Origin: Bacteroidetes bacterium HGW-Bacteroidetes-12
GTDB lineage: Bacteria; Bacteroidota; Bacteroidia; Flavobacteriales_E; Vicingaceae
Assembly (NCBI GenBank): GCA_002841035.1
Contig: PHDR01000039.1
Location: 1 to 12,582 of the forward strand
Length of the DNA stretch: 12,582 bases
Reading direction: 5' to 3'
In this document: positions 1-5,779 of the stretch, piece by piece
Numbering within the stretch: position 1 is the first letter of the stretch
Layout: each line of letters begins with the position of its first letter
Program-made: the position numbers and the translations under genes
Notes under the pieces: model-generated
Database searches by the model: none
What the model saw: the letters and a program-made list of their open reading frames with translations, nothing else
What the model was told of the DNA's origin: nothing

Positions 1-525
1 AGACAACAGTTATTAAAAGAATTGGGCGTTGATTTTGTTATTAAAACAAAAGATATTGAAGAAGTTTATCCTCCTCATCTCAAAAAAGAAGCGGTTGCAT
101 TATTTTTAAGCGAGCTAAAAGCTAACGCATTTAAAAAGGATATAAATGAAAACGAAATAGTGATTACTTCCGATACTATTGTTTGCTTAGATAATGAAAT
201 TATAGGAAAACCAACCAACAGAGCAAATGCAATAGAAATGCTTGAGAAATTATCTGGAAAAAGGCATGAAGTAATTACTGCTGTTACACTTTTTTCCAAT
301 AAAAAACAAATTTCATTTTCTGTTTGTACAGAAGTATTTTTTAAAACGCTTTCTATGGAAGAAATTACTTATTACATTGATAATTACAAACCTTATGACA
401 AAGCGGGCAGCTATGGAATTCAAGAATGGATAGGTTACATTGGTATCGAAAAAATTATTGGCTCTTATTTTAATGTAATGGGATTTCCAGTAAAAGAAGT
501 ATATGATGCATTGATTAAATTTTAA
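1..525 (+). CDS. maf: Maf-family nucleoside triphosphate pyrophosphatase (5' end cut by window)
   Basis: Maf proteins hydrolyse non-canonical or specific nucleoside triphosphates (dTTP/UTP in the YhdE branch) to the monophosphate and pyrophosphate in the cytoplasm; they act in nucleotide-pool cleaning and have been linked to septum formation. The reading frame is open from base 1 and begins RQQLLKELGVDF, matching the family's segment just after the S-x-R-R motif, so the true start and that motif lie left of the window. The TTG at 22 is not the start. Visible motifs, numbering from the first codon, are SDTIV (57-61, catalytic-site Asp58), GKP (69-71), GKRHEVITAV (86-95), DKAGSYGIQ (133-141) and SYFNVMGFPV (155-164). 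The KAGSYGIQ form favours the dTTP/UTP-type subfamily. About 174 residues are seen of the usual 190-200. The next gene starts 3 nt after the stop, suggesting co-transcription. The family assignment is firm; substrate preference is inferred. Confidence 0.93.
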   Translation, partial: RQQLLKELGVDFVIKTKDIEEVYPPHLKKEAVALFLSELKANAFKKDINENEIVITSDTIVCLDNEIIGKPTNRANAIEMLEKLSGKRHEVITAVTLFSNKKQISFSVCTEVFFKTLSMEEITYYIDNYKPYDKAGSYGIQEWIGYIGIEKIIGSYFNVMGFPVKEVYDALIKF

Positions 526-528
526 AAA

Positions 529-1290
529 ATGGTTCTAAAAAACTACATACTCAACATTATTATTTTAGTTACAACAACCATTTGTATCGCTCAAAACCCT
601 ATTGAAAAAGAAGGTTGGACACTTACGTTTAATGATGAGTTTAATGATACGGTTTTAGATAAATCCAAATGGCAAACTTCTTTTTATTGGGGAGGAAGAA
701 ACTACGAAAATGACATTGTTTATTATGGTCTTGATCAATTTGAGTTTTCCGATTCTAGTTTATTGATTAAGGCAGAAAAAAAAGAACTAAGCCCCAGCAT
801 TCCTTATGTTTCAGGATTGCTTGATGGCAACAAATCATTTAAACAAAAATACGGTTATTTTGAAATTCGCAGTAAAAACCCAACAGGAACAGGTTTTTGG
901 CCAGCATTTTGGTTGGTAAGCACAGAACAATGGCCCCCAGAAATTGATGTTTTTGAGTTTTACACCAGTCATCCTGCAAATTGGAGTACATCGCTGCACT
1001 GGAAAAACAAGCAAGAAAAAAACAAACGACAAACAAAAAATTACAAAATTGATGCAAATTCTTCTACTGATTTTCAAATTTACGCAATAGAATGGACTCC
1101 TAAAAAAATAAGTTGGTATTACAATAACAAAAAATTTCGCACCATAAAAAAAGGAGTTAAAAGCATGATTTTCCCAATGCACATCATTATTAGCAATGCG
1201 GTAAGTGAAATGAAAGGGATGAATCTTGATGATGCAATTTTTCCTAACTATTTTGAAATTGATTATGTTAGGGCTTATCAAAAAAAATGA
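529..1290 (+). CDS. secreted glycoside hydrolase family 16 beta-glucanase (laminarinase-like)
   Basis: GH16 enzymes hydrolyse beta-1,3/1,4-glucans or related galactans with retention of configuration. The 253-residue product begins with a hydrophobic signal peptide (about residues 1-21, ending ICIAQ), so it is exported. The catalytic beta-bulge motif E-x-D-x-x-E is present as EIDVFE at residues 138-143, giving Glu138 as nucleophile, Asp140 as helper and Glu143 as acid/base. Other family landmarks are LTFNDEFND (32-40), YGYFEIRSK (108-116), FWPAFWL (123-129), YAIEWTP (185-191) and a C-terminal IDYVRAYQ. It is a single catalytic domain with no carbohydrate-binding module and no recognisable type IX secretion tail, so it may stay periplasmic or be released by other means. 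It starts 3 nt after maf and stops 4 nt before the end of the convergent glycosyltransferase gene. Laminarin as substrate is an inference; lichenan, agar or another polymer cannot be excluded. Confidence 0.93.
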   Translation: MVLKNYILNIIILVTTTICIAQNPIEKEGWTLTFNDEFNDTVLDKSKWQTSFYWGGRNYENDIVYYGLDQFEFSDSSLLIKAEKKELSPSIPYVSGLLDGNKSFKQKYGYFEIRSKNPTGTGFWPAFWLVSTEQWPPEIDVFEFYTSHPANWSTSLHWKNKQEKNKRQTKNYKIDANSSTDFQIYAIEWTPKKISWYYNNKKFRTIKKGVKSMIFPMHIIISNAVSEMKGMNLDDAIFPNYFEIDYVRAYQKK

Positions 1291-1294
1291 ATAA

Positions 1295-2704
1295 CTACTC
1301 TTTTAACTTTATAATTTCAAAAAAATCATCTGTGTAAACTATTGGATAATTGGTTGCTACTTTTGGTTCTTGTTTCTTATCGAGAATTAAATAGTTAGCA
1401 CCTCTATTTACTAATGAATCAATAAAAGTTGCGGATAAAAGTTTTGAATGTTCAACTGTCCAACCTTTTCGGTTTGTAAAATATAATTCTTGAGGAGATT
1501 CCCCTCCATTGATAATGATTAATGCGTCTTTTTCAATTGATGCTGACGCTATCTGCTCTAGTTTTAATTTATAACGCTCATTGTCTTTGATAAAAAAATC
1601 ATGCTGCTGATTTGCAATTCCCTCAAAACTAATTAAACACAAAAGAACTATGTTTAATGGTTTTGGTAGTTTAGTAATAAACAACGCTGCTAAAATGGCT
1701 AGGATAGGGGTAAAAGGAAGTACATAATAATTATGAGTTGCAAATACACTTCCTGTTTTAATAGCATAAAAAATGAAAACAACAAAGAGTAATAAAAAAC
1801 ACAAACTATATTTTCTATTATACTCTTTTATAATGAAATAAAGCCCCAAAAGAGTAGCAACAAAACCAAGATAACCAGCAAAAGCACTGAAATAAAATTT
1901 CTGAAAAGTTTGAGGCAGAACATTTTTAAATTCAGAAAAACCTTCTACAAAACTTTTCGGAAAAAACAATTGATAATGAAATTTATCATAAACAGTGGGA
2001 ACCCAATAAAAATACCAGCTTAACGCTAACAAAACAACAAAACTTAACCCTAAAAAAAGTATAACTTTTGTTTTAATTTCAATTGTTTTAATTGGCAAAA
2101 TAAAAACAAATCCTACCAATAAATAACCACTGGGAAGTTTGCTTAAAACACCTAAACTAGTAAAGATTAAAAAGAGCAGAAAAGGGATAAGATTATTGTT
2201 TTTAAGGTATTGCAATCCATAAAAAATACCAATAAAAATTAGCGATACACTAAACGTATCGGGCATTATTTTGCGGGAAAATGAAAACCATATAGAAACC
2301 AACAAAAGTATGCTCGAATAAAGAGCTATTTTATTGCTAAAAAAATGCTCAAGTATTCTATAAAAATAGAAAATACCTACACTAGAAACAATCAAATTAA
2401 TTATTCTTCCCAGCCCATGTGAAAAACCAAAAACCAAGGAAAGTAAATAAGTTATAAAATTATAAATCGGAAATTCTGACGCACTAATACCAGTTAATTC
2501 GCCAGCCATATCAATTTTTGGGTACAGCAATGAGGGTGTTTCTTGCACCATGTTTCGGGTAACCATATTGGTTATGGTTTGTCTCCAATTGTGCCCTGTT
2601 TCTAACGGAGGATTGGTAATTCCAATTAATCGAATGGCAAAAAATAAAATGATGATAAGCTTAAGAATTCGAGATTCTCTGTGCTTTTTAAATCTAATTT
2701 CCAC
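1295..2704 (-). CDS. GT-C fold membrane glycosyltransferase (PMT / GT39-like)
   Basis: The 469-residue protein is strongly hydrophobic, with about ten predicted membrane segments between residues 13 and 362 and a soluble C-terminal domain of about 105 residues. Features typical of PMT/ArnT-like enzymes, which move a sugar from a polyprenyl-phosphate donor to a protein or lipid acceptor outside the inner membrane, are an acidic first-loop motif (LETGHNWRQ, 34-42, candidate catalytic Glu35), SEFPIYNF (76-83), RKIMPDTFS (144-152) and HNYYVLPFTP (324-333). The start is GTG at 2704; there is no in-frame ATG until codon 47, which would remove the first membrane segment and the acidic motif. The GTG lies 10 nt after the recQ stop, so the two are probably co-transcribed, although they share no obvious function. 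The fold is clear; donor and acceptor are unknown. Confidence 0.82.
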   Translation of the reverse strand: MEIRFKKHRESRILKLIIILFFAIRLIGITNPPLETGHNWRQTITNMVTRNMVQETPSLLYPKIDMAGELTGISASEFPIYNFITYLLSLVFGFSHGLGRIINLIVSSVGIFYFYRILEHFFSNKIALYSSILLLVSIWFSFSRKIMPDTFSVSLIFIGIFYGLQYLKNNNLIPFLLFLIFTSLGVLSKLPSGYLLVGFVFILPIKTIEIKTKVILFLGLSFVVLLALSWYFYWVPTVYDKFHYQLFFPKSFVEGFSEFKNVLPQTFQKFYFSAFAGYLGFVATLLGLYFIIKEYNRKYSLCFLLLFVVFIFYAIKTGSVFATHNYYVLPFTPILAILAALFITKLPKPLNIVLLCLISFEGIANQQHDFFIKDNERYKLKLEQIASASIEKDALIIINGGESPQELYFTNRKGWTVEHSKLLSATFIDSLVNRGANYLILDKKQEPKVATNYPIVYTDDFFEIIKLKE

Positions 2705-2714
2705 ACAAAAAAGC

Positions 2715-4913
2715 TTAATTTGCTACTTCAGACATAAATTTAATTCTAAGCAACCGCATTTCTTCTTCGGTAAAGGCATTATCAAATTCATACAACGCAT
2801 CATCAATATTGTCTGATTCTGCTTCCATAAAATAATCAAATACTTCCTCTTGATCTGCTTCATCAATTTCTTCATTGATATAATAATCCAAGTTTACCTT
2901 TGTACCCGATTGTACAATATGTTCTATTTCCGTAATTACATCTGCTAACTCAATTCCTTTAGCATCAGCAATGTCATCTAACTCAATTTTTCTATCAATA
3001 CTTTGAATAACATAAACTTTCAATCCCGATTTATTCACGATTGATTTTACTACCAAATCCATTGGTCGCTCTATTTCATTTTCTTCAACATAGCGTTCAA
3101 TAACTTCAATAAATTCTTCTCCATATTTTTCTGCTTTTCCTTGTCCAACACCAGTAATATTGGTTAATTCTTCAATAGTTATTGGATATCTTGAAGCCAT
3201 ATCTTCCAATGAAGGGTCTTGAAAAATAACGTAAGGAGGTAGTTTTAGTTCTTTTGCTAACGATTTACGAACATCTTTTAAAATGTTAAACAATGTTTCG
3301 TCTGTTGCCCCGCTGCTTTTTTGTGGGGTAATAATATCTCCATCATCCACATCACTATAATCGTTTGGTTTAATCAGTGTTATGGAAGTTGGCTTTTCAA
3401 TAAACGCTTTTCCTTTTTTAGACACTTTTAACACACCATAGTTTTCAATTTCTTTTGTTAATAATCCTTCAATCACACACTGTCTGATTATTGCTTCCCA
3501 ATATTTATCATCTTTTCCTTCGCCTTTTCCTTTTCCAAACAGTTGGTGGTTGTTATAATTAAAAGCTTTTATTTCTGAAGAAGCATTTCCTGCAACAAAA
3601 TGGGCTATAAATCTTGATTTAAAATTCTCATTTAACCCAAATACCGCTTGAAGTAATATTTGCACCTCATCTTTACCTTCAAATTTTTCTTTAGGATGAG
3701 CACAATTGTCGCACATTCCTTTTTCTTCACAATCATCAGAAACATATTTTTCTCCAAAATAATTAAGCAATTGCCTTCTTCTGCAAACAGCTGTTTCAGC
3801 ATAGGAAACCATTTCAAAAATAAGTTGCATACCTATTTCCATTTCAGCAACAGGCTTTCCATGTAAAAATTTTTCTAATTTTTCAATGTCTTTATAACTA
3901 TAAAAAGCCAAGCAAATACCTTCTCCTCCATCTCTTCCTGCTCTTCCTGTTTCTTGATAATAGCTTTCCAAACTTTTAGGAATATCGTGATGAATTACAT
4001 AACGCACATCTGGCTTGTCTATTCCCATTCCAAAAGCGATGGTTGCAACTATAACATCCACATCTTCCATCAAAAACATATCTTGATGTCTAACTCTTGA
4101 TGCGGAATCTAACCCAGCATGATAAGGCAACGCTTTTATCCCATTTACTTGAAGTAATTGGGCTATTTCTTCCACCTTTTTTCTGCTTAAACAATAAATT
4201 ATACCTGACTTACCAATATGTTGACGAACAAAACGAATAATTTCTTTTTGAACATCTTTTTTAGGTCTTATTTCATAATACAAATTATCTCTATTGAAAG
4301 AAGCTTTGAAAACTCGTGCTTCTGTCATTCCTAAGTTCTTTTGAATGTCTTCTTGCACTTTAGGTGTTGCTGTTGCTGTAAGGGCAATAATTGGAACTCT
4401 ATCTATTGCTTCTATTATGGTGCGTAACTTTCTATATTCAGGTCGGAAATCATGTCCCCATTCCGAAATACAGTGAGCTTCATCAATAGCAAAGAAAGAA
4501 ATTTTAATGCTTTTAAGAAATTCAACATTATCTTCTTTAGTTAATGATTCTGGAGCAACGAACAATAATTTAGTTATTCCATCTGTTACGTCTTGTCTTA
4601 CTTGTTTTGATTCAGTTTTATTTAGCGTAGAATTATAAAAATGAGCTATCCCTTCTTTGTTTGAAAATCCTCTTATTGCATCAACTTGGTTTTTCATTAA
4701 TGCAATTAACGGAGAAACAATGATTGCTGTACCTTCTAACATAAGGGCTGGCAACTGATAACATAATGATTTTCCTCCACCTGTTGGCATAATCACAAAG
4801 GCATCATTACCTTCTATAAGGTTTTGAATAATAGCTTCTTGGTCACCTTTAAAAGTATTAAATCCAAAGAATTTTTTTAACTGGTTGCTTAATGGTGCTT
4901 CTATAGTTTGCAT
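2715..4913 (-). CDS. recQ: ATP-dependent DNA helicase RecQ
   Basis: RecQ is a 3'-5' DNA helicase of superfamily 2 acting in recombination repair and stalled-fork processing. The 732-residue protein shows Walker A MPTGGGKS (42-49, Lys48), the DEAH box IDEAHCISEWGHDFR (143-157), motif III-like LTATAT (178-183), FGMGIDKPDVR (294-304) and motif VI QETGRAGRDG (320-329). Four zinc ligands (Cys377, Cys395, Cys401, Cys404) are followed by a winged-helix RQC region (about 410-510). An HRDC domain (about 537-612) contains ITGVGQGKAEKYG. Residues about 613-732 form an extra tail with a helix-turn-helix-like part (IELDDIADAKGIELADV) and an acidic stretch (about 675-715). E. coli RecQ has 609 residues, so this is the longer form common in Bacteroidota. 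It starts at ATG 4913 and is followed 10 nt later by the glycosyltransferase gene. Confidence 0.97.
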   Translation of the reverse strand: MQTIEAPLSNQLKKFFGFNTFKGDQEAIIQNLIEGNDAFVIMPTGGGKSLCYQLPALMLEGTAIIVSPLIALMKNQVDAIRGFSNKEGIAHFYNSTLNKTESKQVRQDVTDGITKLLFVAPESLTKEDNVEFLKSIKISFFAIDEAHCISEWGHDFRPEYRKLRTIIEAIDRVPIIALTATATPKVQEDIQKNLGMTEARVFKASFNRDNLYYEIRPKKDVQKEIIRFVRQHIGKSGIIYCLSRKKVEEIAQLLQVNGIKALPYHAGLDSASRVRHQDMFLMEDVDVIVATIAFGMGIDKPDVRYVIHHDIPKSLESYYQETGRAGRDGGEGICLAFYSYKDIEKLEKFLHGKPVAEMEIGMQLIFEMVSYAETAVCRRRQLLNYFGEKYVSDDCEEKGMCDNCAHPKEKFEGKDEVQILLQAVFGLNENFKSRFIAHFVAGNASSEIKAFNYNNHQLFGKGKGEGKDDKYWEAIIRQCVIEGLLTKEIENYGVLKVSKKGKAFIEKPTSITLIKPNDYSDVDDGDIITPQKSSGATDETLFNILKDVRKSLAKELKLPPYVIFQDPSLEDMASRYPITIEELTNITGVGQGKAEKYGEEFIEVIERYVEENEIERPMDLVVKSIVNKSGLKVYVIQSIDRKIELDDIADAKGIELADVITEIEHIVQSGTKVNLDYYINEEIDEADQEEVFDYFMEAESDNIDDALYEFDNAFTEEEMRLLRIKFMSEVAN

Positions 4914-5069
4914 CTATTTTAAATTATTTTTTTATGGCTTATATTTGTACATTAAAAATACGATTAAAATTTTTATTAAAATTCCTTTTTATAAAAAAAA
5001 TATTAAAAAAAATAATACGCTTACTAAATACTATTTTTATAAGTAGTTTAAACTGAAATTTTTTATAAC
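4914..5069. other. divergent, very AT-rich spacer between recQ and the NadR-like kinase gene
   Basis: This 156-nt spacer separates two divergent genes and must hold the recQ promoter on the minus strand and any kinase promoter on the plus strand. It has long A and T runs (for example around 4985-5015) and no open reading frame with a recognisable product. The plus strand holds one TAnnTTTG element (listed separately). No matching CAAAnnTA, which would be a minus-strand element, was found, so the recQ promoter could not be placed. Confidence 0.6.
4940..4947 (+). promoter_or_regulatory. candidate -7 promoter element for the NadR-like kinase gene
   Basis: The sequence TATATTTG matches the Bacteroidota primary-sigma -7 consensus TAnnTTTG exactly. 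At the expected distance upstream (about 4918-4920) the sequence is TTT rather than TTG, so the -33 element is weak. Transcription would begin near 4954 and give a leader of about 115 nt before the TTG start at 5070. Confidence 0.4.
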
Positions 5070-5591
5070 TTGATTTTAAATAAATTTGTTTTAACTGGCC
5101 CAGAATCTACTGGAAAAACCACACTGGCTACTTTGTTGGCTAATCGTTTTGAAGCACCTTTGGTAGAAGAGCAAGCCAGGTCCTACTTAAACAACTTAAC
5201 TAAACCGTATGAACTGCATGATGTATTAAAAATGGCTGAGAATCAACTTAAATTTGAGCAAGAAGCTACTAATCAAAATCCTTCGTTACTTTTTTTGGAT
5301 ACTGATTTAATCACTTTTAAAATTTGGTTAAAAATAAAATACAACAAAGAAATTGAATGGATAAATAATGCTATTTCCAACCAACCCAATAAACATTATT
5401 TTTTGTGTGCTATTGATTTGCCTTGGGAAGTAGACCCGCTAAGAGAGCATCCAAGAATAGAAGATAGAGAATTTATTTTTGAGCAACACCTCAACATTTT
5501 GAAGCAAAATAAATTTAGCTTCTCTATTATTTCTGGAAATGCTGAAATGCGTTTAAAAAAATGTGTTAATTTCTTGGAGAACTCAATTTAA
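5070..5591 (+). CDS. NadR-type P-loop nucleoside kinase / AAA_28 ATPase
   Basis: This 173-residue protein resembles the ribosylnicotinamide kinase domain of NadR, which phosphorylates nicotinamide riboside to NMN. Visible features are Walker A GPESTGKT (10-17, Lys16), EEQARSYL (33-40, the counterpart of the family's PEYAREY), FLDTDLITFKIW (75-86, with the DTD acidic motif) and DLPWEVDPLREHP (116-128), the DiPWv-D-xR signature. The nucleotidyltransferase and DNA-binding domains of full NadR are absent. The start is TTG at 5070; an in-frame stop at 5049-5051 and no in-frame ATG between make this the best start, and it places the P-loop where the family has it. The promoter of the downstream TPP riboswitch overlaps its 3' end. 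In Bacteroidota such kinases often sit beside PnuC-type vitamin transporters and thiamin-regulated TonB receptors, so the substrate could be nicotinamide riboside or a thiamin-related compound; no pnuC is visible here. Confidence 0.8.
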   Translation: MILNKFVLTGPESTGKTTLATLLANRFEAPLVEEQARSYLNNLTKPYELHDVLKMAENQLKFEQEATNQNPSLLFLDTDLITFKIWLKIKYNKEIEWINNAISNQPNKHYFLCAIDLPWEVDPLREHPRIEDREFIFEQHLNILKQNKFSFSIISGNAEMRLKKCVNFLENSI

Positions 5592-5603
5592 GTATTACTT
5601 TTG
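5574..5603 (+). promoter_or_regulatory. Bacteroidota-type promoter for the TPP riboswitch-receptor unit
   Basis: A -33 TTG at 5574-5576 is followed after exactly 19 nt by TACTTTTG at 5596-5603, matching the phylum consensus TTG-N19-TAnnTTTG. It overlaps the last codons and stop of the NadR-like kinase gene. The predicted start point, about 5608-5611, coincides with the first strand of the riboswitch P1 helix, which supports the call. Confidence 0.8.
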
Positions 5604-5607
5604 CCGC

Positions 5608-5709
5608 ATCTCATTGGGGTGCCTTACTTTTCAGGCTGAGATTATACCCATTTTTCTTGAGTAATTAAGAAAATAAACCTGATCCAGGTAATGCTGGCGT
5701 AGGTAGGAT
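5608..5709 (+). promoter_or_regulatory. TPP riboswitch (THI element)
   Basis: This leader RNA binds thiamin pyrophosphate and normally reduces expression of the gene downstream. The conserved parts are all present in order: GGGGTGCC (5616-5623), GGCTGAGA (5634-5641), ATACCC (5644-5649), ACCTGATCCAGGT (5677-5689) and TGCTGGCG (5692-5699). An optional P3a arm is formed by TTTTCTT (5652-5658) with AAGAAAA (5667-5673). A weak P1 can form between ATCTCATT (5608-5615) and GGTAGGAT (5702-5709), with several G-U pairs and one mismatch. It lies 70 nt upstream of the TonB receptor start codon. The aptamer call is very safe; whether control is by termination or translation is not clear. Confidence 0.96.
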
Positions 5710-5724
5710 AGTAAAAATCAAATT

Positions 5725-5760
5725 AAGTTAAACAAATACGATTGTTTAGCCCCTTAACTT
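5725..5760 (+). promoter_or_regulatory. candidate expression platform of the TPP riboswitch (two overlapping hairpins)
   Basis: Two stems compete for the same bases. One pairs GTTAAACAA (5727-5735) with TTGTTTAGC (5742-5750), nine pairs including one G-U, around a 6-nt loop. The other pairs AAGTTAA (5725-5731) with TTAACTT (5754-5760). Neither is directly followed by a clean U-run, although a T-rich stretch (5770-5779) precedes the ATG. A role as a switch is inferred; the stems are AT-rich and could be chance. Confidence 0.35.
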
Positions 5761-5779
5761 TCGTCAAAATTTATTTTTT

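Noticed and set aside
835..1281. 148-codon minus-strand open frame opposite the GH16 gene
   Set aside because: It lies fully inside the well-supported GH16 gene, has a biased Phe/Ile/Cys-rich composition and no recognisable motif.
4980..5020. A/T-run region upstream of the kinase gene as a terminator
   Set aside because: The complementarity is only T-runs against A-runs, with no GC-containing stem, and no gene ends there.
5755..5762. TAACTTTC as a second promoter -7 element just before the TonB receptor start
   Set aside because: It deviates from TAnnTTTG at the final G and has no TTG at the right distance; the strong promoter at 5574-5603 explains the unit.
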